A DNA stretch of 64,000 nt from DASRDU01 sp046331565 (GTDB lineage Bacteria; Acidobacteriota; Blastocatellia; RBC074). Every line of letters starts with the position of its first letter. The stretch's first letter is position 1. This document shows positions 28,101-34,600 of this stretch, in pieces. The stretch is from NCBI GenBank assembly GCA_046331565.1, contig JAXLQP010000001.1, positions 992,001 to 1,056,000 on the forward strand, read 5' to 3'. The translations under genes were made by a program, and so were the position numbers. The notes under the pieces are model-generated. The model was not told the DNA's origin and did no database searches. It saw nothing but the letters and a program-made list of their open reading frames with translations.

Positions 28101-30896
28101 TGCTGCCCAGACGGCTTTGTGGTCAGGCAGACAGCGGCGCCCCATCCCTGTCAGGGCCGGATCAGGCCCGATTTCCAGAAAGAAATTACAGCCCTGCACG
28201 GAGAGCGTCTGCATTCCGGCATTGAATTGCACGGCTTCGCGCAGGTGCTGTCGCCAGTAAGCGGCGTCAACCGGTTCAGTGGATGAATAAAGGCGCCCGG
28301 TCAGATTGGAGATCAGAGGCAGGCGCGGAGGAGCGTAGCTGACACTCGCCGCGATCTGCTCGAATTCATCAAGAATCGGCTGCATCAGCGGCGAATGAAA
28401 AGCATGCGAGACGGTCAGCGCGCGGGTCGTGATGCCATCGTTTTCGAGCCGCCGCTGCGCTTCGTGCAAAGCCGTCAGCCGCCCTGAAATGACCACGCTC
28501 GCCGGGCCGTTGATGGCGGCAATCGAAAGATCATCAGGATAACTGCTGAGCGTTTCGGCCACGCGGGCCGGTTCGGCAAAGACCACCAGCATGCCGCCGT
28601 CACGCGGCAGCGACTGCATCAGCCTGCCGCGCGCGGCAATCAGTTTCAGTCCGTCTTCAGGTTTGAAAACTCCGGCCAGACAGGCCGCGACATATTCACC
28701 GACGCTGTGACCGAGCAGGTAGTCGGGCGTGACGCCCCAGGCACCCCACAGGCGGGCCAGTGCATATTCAAAGGCAAAGAGCGCCGGTTGCGTATAGACC
28801 GTTTCATTGATCAGCGCCGTCCGCCCGTCTTCGGCAAACATGACTGACAACAACGGCTCAGGCAGATAGGGCCGCAGGATTTCAGCGCATTCATCAAGCG
28901 TCCGGCGAAACACCGGCTGAGTGTCATAAAGCTGCCGACCCATTCCGGCATACTGCGCGCCCTGGCCCGTCAGCAGAAAAGCGATGACAGGTTTTCTCGA
29001 TGAGGCTTCGGCCATCGCTGTATCGCCGCTTGCCAGAGCCGAAAGCTTCGCCAGCAGTTCATCGCCGTTGCCTGCGGTCAGCGCGGCTCTGAAATTGAAA
29101 TGATCTCTGCCGGTCGCGGCTGAAAAGCACAGGTTGGCAATATTCATTTCCGGCCTGGCCGTCAGGTAATCACGATAAGCCCCGGCCAGGCTTGTGAGCG
29201 CCTGCGGTGATCGCGCGGACAGGGTCAGCAGATGTCGCGGGCGTCGCCGTGCAGATGCTGATTCAGTGCCGGTTTCGCTGGCTGCAGGCAGCGGAGCCTC
29301 TTCGAGAATGATGTGGGCATTGGTTCCGCCAAAGCCAAAGGAACTGACTCCGGCGCGGCGCGGCTGTTGATGGTCACGCGGCCAGGGCTGGCGCGTGACC
29401 GGAATTGCAAACGGAATCTGATCAATCGGAATCAGCGGATTGATCTGTCTGAGATGCAGATGCGGCGGGATTTCCTGATGCCACAGGGCCAGCGCGGTTT
29501 TGATCAGCCCGGCAATGCCTGCGGCTGATTCCAGGTGGCCGATATTGGTTTTGACCGAACCCAGCAGGCACGGCTGATCGAGCGGGCGGTCGCGCATGAC
29601 TTCGGTCAGGGCGCGAACTTCGATGGGGTCGCCCAGGTTGGTGCCGGTGCCGTGAGCTTCGAGATAGCTGAGCGAATGCGGAGAGACTCCGGCATCGCTG
29701 AGCGCGGCGTTGATGACTGCCTGCTGCGCCGCGCCGTTGGGGGCGGTCAGTCCGTTGGTGCGCCCGTCCTGATTGACTGCCGTGCCGCGAATGACGGCGA
29801 GGACTGGCAGCCCTTCCCGAACTGCATCCGATAACCGCCTGAGGATAATAATGCCGCAGCCTTCACCACGAACGTAACCATCGGCGCTGGCGTCGAAGGT
29901 TTTGCACTGACCGTCGGGGGCCATCATGCGGGCGTGTGAAAGGGCGATGGTGACTTCGGGTGACAGGATCAGATTGACGCCGCCCGCAATGGCCGTGTCG
30001 GATTCGCCGCGGCGCAGGCTTTGCGCGGCCAGGTGAACAGCCGTCAGCGACGACGAGCAGGCTGTATCAATCGCCAGGCTCGGCCCGCGAAAATCGAAGA
30101 AGTATGACAACCGGTTGGCGGCAATCGAAAGCGCGTTGCCCGTGCCGGCATAAGCGTCCAGGTAATCAATGTCTCCGCTTTGCAGCAGCGTGTAATCGTG
30201 ACCGGAGATGCCGATAAAGACACCGGTTCTGGTTCCGGCCAGCGATGACGGAGGTTGTCCGGCGTGTTCGAGGGCTTCCCAGACTGTCTCCATCAGCAGG
30301 CGCTGCTGCGGTTCCATGCGCGCCGCTTCGCGTGGCGAGATATTGAAAAAGGCCGGGTCGAACTGATCGGGGTCTTTGATGAATCCGCCCCGGCGCGTGG
30401 CCATTTTGCCGGGCGCTGCCGGGTCTGGATCATAAAATTCATCAAGGCTCCAGCGTTCGGAGGGAACTTCGGTAATGGCGTTCACTCCATCCCGCAGCAG
30501 ATTCCAGAACTCGTCAGGCCCGTGTGCGCCCGGAAAGCGGCACCCGATGCCGATGATGGCCAGAGGTTCGGCGCTGTTTGTGACCGGCAGGCTCTCAGGC
30601 TGTGGATCAGGTTTCGCCGGTTCGGGAGCCAGGTGTCCGGCCAGCGCGGCGATGTTCGGGTACTCATAAATCAGCGTCGGAGAAAGATTGCGCCCCAGCC
30701 AGTCCTCAAGCTCGCCGGAAATGGTGATCGCCTCTCTCGACGAGAGACCGTAATTTTCAAAGGGCAGTTGCACGTCAATGCTGTCAGGCGCAATGCCGAG
30801 CAGGTCAGACAACCGTTCGACCAGCCAGGTCTGAATTGTCTGCACATCAGGCTGCCTGCCAGCGGCGGGGGGATTGTCTGCTGGCCATAGACTCAT
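22200..30896 (-). CDS. Hybrid PKS-NRPS: ACP-KS-AT-DH*-ACP-C-A(MT)-PCP
   Basis: The 2898-residue protein carries two modules. ACP1 (about 20-90, Ser53 in GLSS); KS (111-535; Cys280 in DTACSSS, His415, His454); AT (637-940; Ser731 in GHSVGE, specificity motif HAFH at 831, typical for malonyl-CoA); a DH-like double hotdog (about 1008-1282) without the catalytic HxxxG motif; ACP2 (Ser1346 in GLDS); C domain (1405-1850; HHLVVDLW at 1536); A domain (1870-2750; YTSGSTGRPKG at 2027, A10 Lys2743 in NGKVDR); a PRMT-like methyltransferase (about 2360-2695) between A8 and A9; and PCP (Ser2800 in GGHS). There is no KR, TE or reductase domain. The tail (2841-2898) has a charged helix, AEKQKEQLSHQQRLKELAQR, like docking segments. 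GGAGGA precedes the start, 3 bases after the ligase stop. Confidence 0.93.
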   Translation of the reverse strand: MSLWPADNPPAAGRQPDVQTIQTWLVERLSDLLGIAPDSIDVQLPFENYGLSSREAITISGELEDWLGRNLSPTLIYEYPNIAALAGHLAPEPAKPDPQPESLPVTNSAEPLAIIGIGCRFPGAHGPDEFWNLLRDGVNAITEVPSERWSLDEFYDPDPAAPGKMATRRGGFIKDPDQFDPAFFNISPREAARMEPQQRLLMETVWEALEHAGQPPSSLAGTRTGVFIGISGHDYTLLQSGDIDYLDAYAGTGNALSIAANRLSYFFDFRGPSLAIDTACSSSLTAVHLAAQSLRRGESDTAIAGGVNLILSPEVTIALSHARMMAPDGQCKTFDASADGYVRGEGCGIIILRRLSDAVREGLPVLAVIRGTAVNQDGRTNGLTAPNGAAQQAVINAALSDAGVSPHSLSYLEAHGTGTNLGDPIEVRALTEVMRDRPLDQPCLLGSVKTNIGHLESAAGIAGLIKTALALWHQEIPPHLHLRQINPLIPIDQIPFAIPVTRQPWPRDHQQPRRAGVSSFGFGGTNAHIILEEAPLPAASETGTESASARRRPRHLLTLSARSPQALTSLAGAYRDYLTARPEMNIANLCFSAATGRDHFNFRAALTAGNGDELLAKLSALASGDTAMAEASSRKPVIAFLLTGQGAQYAGMGRQLYDTQPVFRRTLDECAEILRPYLPEPLLSVMFAEDGRTALINETVYTQPALFAFEYALARLWGAWGVTPDYLLGHSVGEYVAACLAGVFKPEDGLKLIAARGRLMQSLPRDGGMLVVFAEPARVAETLSSYPDDLSIAAINGPASVVISGRLTALHEAQRRLENDGITTRALTVSHAFHSPLMQPILDEFEQIAASVSYAPPRLPLISNLTGRLYSSTEPVDAAYWRQHLREAVQFNAGMQTLSVQGCNFFLEIGPDPALTGMGRRCLPDHKAVWAASLRQGQDEWNVLTDALGALYQSGGAIDWRGFDRDYQRTPVRLPNYQFQRSRYWYEPTPGRKSAHQKSAPAGRPVSSLPGVRLSSPLALAQYQTQLSLDSSTGEASEKPAELLSAAFYQAAMLAAADATFGETSHQLSNFVRYQPLFLTTEPRPVQIVLTEQAGDAVCRIFSCEADGQTWTLHASAGVERYQAETESAGTVSVDDILTRCPHSLADDEIHQLIASGRIQDDSGLRALQQVRYGPAEAAAQLTLPDLSQPRADVIYPLVLESCAALLAVLTARLFNPPAGTAYFISGAESLRLSRRFESGQRLTCQAVLRDSDKLTADVRLLAANGECLLELSGASLQTAALAVPAARAEVQAEEKLTAERLRSSDAATRQQLLESFIRAEIARVIGVAPAQLSLSQPLNTLGLDSIMAIEMKNRIESQTGLHLPVASLLQGPTVTELADQIAAQLQTAELTAGIQDSVTAATEEETEFPLSYGQRALWFQHQISPQAVYNIIYAVTIESQLDLNLFRQSCEKLTQRHAVLRSTFHFVNGEAVQRIHADSGDFFRHVDVSALDEADIRQRVNDEAAAVFDLETGPLLRIHLFSKSAQEHVLLLTVHHLVVDLWSLSILLQELGMLYATAADTASLPPLRFRYQDYVRNQAGMLGGPAGEKMWQYWQGKLAGELPALELPCDHPRPAVQTYNGSSQAFQLSPEMTRRLKTFCEQQGVTMYMALLAAWQVLLSRYTGQEDIIVGSPMTGRTQPALVDLVGYFVNPVALRADLSGNPAFTDLLNQVRQTVLEALEHQDYPFPLLVERLQVSRDPGRTPIFQTMLVMQRAHLLAEEGMSSLALGEAGMGLQLGPLKLGSFPLDHRQAPFDLTLMLAETESGLSGSLCFNADLFEAGTARRMLGHFETLLAAVLENPATNIQALPLLAQTEREDLLALAQGKSSALPPAQFVHALFAERARRAPDAVAVVFGDAQLTYGELDARSSQLAHHLQKLGIGPDALVGICLERSLEMIVGLLGVLKAGGAYVPLDPAYPADRLSYMLADTGLKVLLTQAHLKSQISNLKSEIEMVCLDADWPQIAGESAEAPEVALEPNHLAYVIYTSGSTGRPKGVMIEHRGLTNLILAQAEGFGVNENSRVLQFASFSFDASVSEIFLALTSGATLYLAQREQLLSEKSLLELLRRHAITWVTLPPSLLALFEPVGLPALQTVVSAGEACTWEIAERWGRGRHFFNAYGPTEATIGPTFYEAVSNTHGLRTVPIGRPISNLSIFLLDQHRQPVPAGIPGELCIGGLGLARGYLNQPELTAEKFIAWKSEVGSRKSEAERQMTDDRWQTADGSETEASLPSDFRLPTSDFRLYRTGDQARWLPDGNLELIGRVDNQIKIRGFRIEPGEIENILRQHPAVRDAAVVVQEYAPGDKRLAAYLIPDHAQTVELWPSVAEFFVYDDLIYYALTHDELRNRIYKTAINQLVKDKVVVDIGTGKDAILARFCLEGGARKVYAIERIEETYQKARATLERLGLQDRITLIHGDAMKVELPEPADVCVSEIVGAIGGAEGAAIIINNARRFLKPGGVMIPDRSLTLISAVTLPDELLTHPGFGQVPGDYVRKIFAEVGRQFDLRLSLRGVNRSHLISNTAPFEDLHFNQPIEPEAQHDIVLTVSRDGRLDGLLVWLTLWTIDDAVIDILEHEHAWLPVWLPVFDPGAAVSAGDRIEATITRTLCENGLNPDFVIKGRLIRQHGEAIDFAYASSHFSRSWKGTPFYERLFANDEITISPAATARLPLQELRDHLRKRLPEYMVPSHFTALGAFPLTPNGKVDRKALAALSSPQTTASDEHIAPRNETEEKLIAIWKEVLGTEAIGINDNFFELGGHSLLLAKAHGRLQEVFERDLSMIELFKYPTIQTLAGWLRSETNGAPSQETLQRNLARAEKQKEQLSHQQRLKELAQRRLNRPAPGNTGTSPVKPAPAGSD
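24044..24181. repeat. AGTCGGAAG inverted repeat inside the synthase A domain
   Basis: Left arm 24044-24083 has tandem 9-mers AGTCGGAAG; right arm 24149-24181 is the complement; between them lies a run of CATCTGYCATCTGTC units. It is read in frame as residues about 2239-2285 (WKSEVGSRKSEAE...SDFRLPTSDFRLY) between motifs A6 and A7, where other A domains have only a short loop. Confidence 0.88.
24912..24956. repeat. ATTTGAG tandem/palindromic repeat inside the synthase A domain
   Basis: CATCTCAA at the left end and TTGAGATG at the right end flank four ATTTGAG-type units. In the minus-strand protein it encodes HLKSQISNLKSEIEM (residues about 1981-1995) in the linker before motif A3, without breaking the frame. 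Confidence 0.8.
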
Positions 30897-30900
30897 GAAA

Positions 30901-32697
30901 TTAATCCTCCAGATTTTCCAGTGTGCCTGCCAGAAAGCCTGCCCGGCAGGCCTGTCGGCGAATCTTGCCGCTCGAAGTCAGCGGAATCCGGCCCGGCCTG
31001 AGCAGGGTGATTTCGTGGACGCGGACATCGTGATTTTCGGCGACGCGCCGGGTGATGGCATTCCTGATTTCGCGGGCTGCTTCATCGGCGCTGCCTGAAT
31101 CAGGGCCGATGCCGGTCTTCTGCCGGTGCAGGCGCGATGTCCGTTCGACTTCAGCGACGATGACCAGACGTTCGAGGCCGTCCACATCAATTGAAAACGC
31201 CGCCACTGCGCCATGGCGAAGATCAGGATGGCTGTCTTCGACCGAAGCTTCGATGTCCTGCGGATAATGATTGCGTCCGTCCAGAATGATCAGATCCTTC
31301 AGGCGACCGGTGACATACAGTTCGCCATCCTTCATAAAGCCGAGATCGCCGGTGCGCATAAACGGCCCCTCGCCGGTATCGGTGAGAAAAGCCCGAAAGG
31401 TCTGCTCCGATTCTTCCGGGCGGTTCCAGTACCCCTGGGCCACACTCGGCCCGGCCACCCATACTTCGCCGATCTGACCGGCCTGGCAGCGGCTCAGTTT
31501 TTCAGGGTCGGCAATCACGACTACGGCCTCACCCAGGGGGCGACCGCTGCTGACGAGCGTTCTGGCATTCGGCGCTTCAGGCGGCGTTTCGACAGCGCGG
31601 TGATCTTCGAGCGCGACGGTGTCAATGGCGCAGGATTGCGGCGCGGTGGTTCTTGAGCCGCCGGTGACAATCAGCGTGCCTTCGGCCAGACCGTAGCAGG
31701 GATAATGGCTGTCAGGCTGAAAGCCGCATTCGGCAAAGGCCTTTGAAAATTCCTCGAGCGTGCGGGCGCGAACCGGTTCGGCTCCGTTGAAGGCGACCTT
31801 CCAGCAGCTCAGATCGAGCGTGGCTTTCTGCTCTGCCGTGATGCGTCTGAGCGCCAGGTCATAAGCGAAATTCGGCCCGCCGCTGACCGTTCCGCGATAA
31901 TGCGAAATTGCGCGCAGCCAGCGGAACGGGCGCTGAAGAAAGGCCGCCGGTGAAATCAGGATGGTTTCAGTGCCCATATAAACGGGATGAATCAGTCCGC
32001 CGATCAGTCCCATATCGTGATATGGCGGCAGCCAGATGATGCCCCGGTCAGGCGCAGTCATGGCAAAACCCTGGTCGATGAGGCGGCAGTTACTGAGCAG
32101 GTTGCCGTGGCTGATGATGACCCCGCGCGGATGGCCGGTCGAGCCGGAAGTGTATTGCAGGAAAGCCACGGAATCAGGCTCAATCGCCGGAGCCTGCCAG
32201 TTCTCTTCGATTCCGGCGGGCAGCGATTCGGTACTGAGCCATCGGGGTCGCGCCAGTTCCGGGGCCAGCTCAAAGAGCGAATCGGATTTTGCCAGCAGGG
32301 AAGCGTTCGTCAGGACGGCAGCCGCCTGCGAATCGGTAACGATGGTCAGAATTCTGGGCAGCGTCGGTTTCGGGCGGACAGGGTTCGGGGGATAGGCCGG
32401 AACGGCGATGACTCCGGCATAGAGACAGCCGAAAAAACCGGCGACATAATCCAGACCCGGCTGATACAGGAGCACGGCGCGATCACCGGGCGACAATTCC
32501 TGCCGGAGCAGGGCACCGATGGCGCGCGCCCGGCGGTCAAGCTCGCTGTAGGTGATCGGCATTTCTGCGGCATCGCCGTCGGCCAGAAAGATGAAGGCGG
32601 TCTGGTCTGGCGAGTGCTGAGAGCGCAGTTGCAGCATCTCCACAAGTGTTCGCGCCGCGGCGGTAACGGGCAGTTCAAAGTGAGGTGAATCAGGCAT
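30901..32697 (-). CDS. Fatty-acyl-AMP ligase (FAAL), starter unit activator
   Basis: The 598-residue protein is an adenylate-forming enzyme of the FAAL type. It has the P-loop FLQYTSGSTGHPRGV (near 185-199), WLPPYHDMGLIGG (near 237-249), CYGLAEGTL (near 340), TGDLGFMKDGELYVTGR (near 455-471), the RLKDLIILDGRNHYP hinge (near 471-485) and a C-terminal Lys in LTSSGKIRR. The long segment between P-loop and YHDMGL and its motif wording fit FAAL rather than acyl-CoA ligase. It should activate a fatty acid with ATP and pass the acyl group to the N-terminal ACP of the adjacent synthase. The start lacks a strong ribosome binding site. Chain-length preference cannot be judged. Confidence 0.92.
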   Translation of the reverse strand: MPDSPHFELPVTAAARTLVEMLQLRSQHSPDQTAFIFLADGDAAEMPITYSELDRRARAIGALLRQELSPGDRAVLLYQPGLDYVAGFFGCLYAGVIAVPAYPPNPVRPKPTLPRILTIVTDSQAAAVLTNASLLAKSDSLFELAPELARPRWLSTESLPAGIEENWQAPAIEPDSVAFLQYTSGSTGHPRGVIISHGNLLSNCRLIDQGFAMTAPDRGIIWLPPYHDMGLIGGLIHPVYMGTETILISPAAFLQRPFRWLRAISHYRGTVSGGPNFAYDLALRRITAEQKATLDLSCWKVAFNGAEPVRARTLEEFSKAFAECGFQPDSHYPCYGLAEGTLIVTGGSRTTAPQSCAIDTVALEDHRAVETPPEAPNARTLVSSGRPLGEAVVVIADPEKLSRCQAGQIGEVWVAGPSVAQGYWNRPEESEQTFRAFLTDTGEGPFMRTGDLGFMKDGELYVTGRLKDLIILDGRNHYPQDIEASVEDSHPDLRHGAVAAFSIDVDGLERLVIVAEVERTSRLHRQKTGIGPDSGSADEAAREIRNAITRRVAENHDVRVHEITLLRPGRIPLTSSGKIRRQACRAGFLAGTLENLED

Positions 32698-33139
32698 AGT
32701 GTCTCTTTATTTCATCGTTATTTCATTAGTCTGAGATTTCGGGCTGACGGAATGATCCGCATCAATTGCTGACTGGCTGTGTCAGGATGATGGAGCTTTT
32801 CCTGTCGCCGTCATTGATTGAGAAAGCCGCAGGCAGACGCACACCTGCCGGACTGTAAATCAACACAGGAATCTGTCCGACTTGTGCAGCATGTCTGATA
32901 CCTGTTCTGGTCCCGGGTGATTTGCTTCAGCGCCGGACATTCTAGCGGAAATGAGGAATCATTGTCAGATATTATTCTGCTTCTTCTGGTGGCGGCACAG
33001 AGAGGCGATGAGCCGGAATCCGGGCACTTTCTGTTTTACCTGAATACAGTTGAAGTGATACCTGCGATCCTGCGTCCGGCTGGATTCTGAATCCACAACT
33101 CTTAAAGTTTTGCCTGAGATGTCGGCGGGCCGACGACCG
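32698..33139. other. Intergenic DNA upstream of the FAAL gene, no gene seen
   Basis: About 440 bases between the DUF6986 gene and the FAAL gene, both on the minus strand. No plausible gene was found. The stretch includes the promoter-like pair at 32939-32968 and a GTCGG-CGGG-CCGAC hairpin near 33120 just after the DUF6986 stop, which lacks a T-run. Confidence 0.5.
32939..32968 (-). promoter_or_regulatory. Likely promoter for the FAAL-synthase operon
   Basis: On the minus strand CTGACA (32963-32968) is followed after 18 bases by TAGAAT (32939-32944). It would give a leader of about 230 bases before the FAAL start. Confidence 0.45.
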
Positions 33140-34576
33140 TCAGCGGCGGTTCTCCAGGATCCGGCTGAAGGAGGCGGTTTGCAGTTCTTCGATGGTCAGG
33201 CCGGTCAGGCTGTTGACTTCATCTGCGGTCACAGCGCCGCAGTTGATGGCCTGGAGGAAGAAATTCAGAAGCCCCTGCCCGGTTGCCGCATCGTCAAAAA
33301 ATACCCCGACTCTGGTGGCTCTGGCAGCCTGGGCCAGGAAATTGTTCAGGCGGGCCGCAGCGCTCTCCAGATGCTCAAGAAAAAAGGAATAGACCGCCGC
33401 GTAGCGGGCAGGCAGTTGCGCCGGATGCAGATCCCAGCTCTGATAAAAACCATTCCGCAGTGAATTTCTGATGTGGTCAAAATGGATCTGCCAGGCTCGC
33501 CGAACCACCTGCTGATTTTCAAGCAACTGTTCCGGGGTGAGCGGTTGCGATCCCTGCGGACGGTGCGGAGCGACGGGCAGAATACTGGTTGCCCCGTCGG
33601 AGAGCCAGACGCCTGTTTCTGCCAGAGCGGCCTGTATCATCTGCCTGGCAAAATTGCAGACCGGATGGAGCAGGTGCTGACAGGCGGCCACGATGTTGCA
33701 GGCGGCGGAATAATCGTAAGCGCCGAAATGTGCGGCGACACACCGGCCCTGCGCGGCTGAGATCAGGGCGGGCAGCCTGATTTCCCCGCGCTCGCTGATG
33801 AGCGCACGCGGAGACTCAATCATGATCTCCATTTTCAGTGCGCCCGGCTGGAGCCTTGTCTGTTGTTCGATGAGCCGCAGAATGTCAGCCATGGCCGAGA
33901 CCTGTTCGGGGTGAGTTACTTTGGGCAGAGTAACGAGAAAACCTCCGGGCAGCTTTCCGCCGGTCAGATGGAGCAACTGCGTCAGGAAAAGATCGAGAGT
34001 GCGAACGCTGCGCCTGCCGAGTTCCGCCGTCACGGGTTTGAGGCGAAGACCGATGAGCCGTGGCAGCATCTTTCCCGTCAGACCTTCGGCCATCTCGGTC
34101 GCAGCCGCCAGAGCATGCTGATCCTCTTCATCATCAGCGCGGTATCCATAGCCATCCTCAAAATCGAGCCGGTAATCTTCAACCGGCTCGCGCTTTAGTT
34201 TGTCCTGCACGCGTGAACAGACTGTCCAGGCGAACCAGGCGGCATGATTATTCTGTCTGACGGCTTCAGCGTCCTCCTTCAACCGGCTGGTCAGGGCTGC
34301 GGCGGCGGCTTCCTCATCCGGCAGCGAAGCGGCTCCTTCGAGGTTGAAGGCGCGGGCAAAGGAGATGAAGTCCGGCGCAGCATCGTGCAGAGAGCGTTGT
34401 GCCAGTTCTCCCAGCTTCCGCATCGTGTCGCGCCTGAACAGGTGCGCGCCGCCATAAACTGTATGCACAGGCTGACGGTATTCAGTCTGCGCAGCCTGTG
34501 GCCGGGCGATGGCGTCGGACTGTGGCAGATGAGCGATGATTCCGGCGACGGATTTTTCAGACAGCGAAGTCTTCAT
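33140..34576 (-). CDS. DUF6986 / HpcH-HpaI citrate-lyase-like protein
   Basis: The 478-residue protein resembles the citrate lyase beta/HpcH aldolase TIM barrel. Metal- and substrate-site segments are visible: YRLDFEDGYG (near 138), LVTLPKV (near 220), the Glu in KMEIMIESPRALI (near 250) and GRCVAAHFGAYDYSAACNI (near 280). Members of the wider family cleave or form C-C bonds of CoA thioesters or 2-keto acids using Mg; this longer subgroup (annotated as DUF6986 or putative aldolase) has no assigned reaction. GGAGTG precedes the ATG. It lies 24 bases downstream of smc on the same strand and 440 bases upstream of FAAL, so membership in the natural-product locus is possible but not shown. Confidence 0.78.
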   Translation of the reverse strand: MKTSLSEKSVAGIIAHLPQSDAIARPQAAQTEYRQPVHTVYGGAHLFRRDTMRKLGELAQRSLHDAAPDFISFARAFNLEGAASLPDEEAAAAALTSRLKEDAEAVRQNNHAAWFAWTVCSRVQDKLKREPVEDYRLDFEDGYGYRADDEEDQHALAAATEMAEGLTGKMLPRLIGLRLKPVTAELGRRSVRTLDLFLTQLLHLTGGKLPGGFLVTLPKVTHPEQVSAMADILRLIEQQTRLQPGALKMEIMIESPRALISERGEIRLPALISAAQGRCVAAHFGAYDYSAACNIVAACQHLLHPVCNFARQMIQAALAETGVWLSDGATSILPVAPHRPQGSQPLTPEQLLENQQVVRRAWQIHFDHIRNSLRNGFYQSWDLHPAQLPARYAAVYSFFLEHLESAAARLNNFLAQAARATRVGVFFDDAATGQGLLNFFLQAINCGAVTADEVNSLTGLTIEELQTASFSRILENRR

Positions 34577-34600
34577 CTTTCGGCACTCCGTTGGGCCTGC

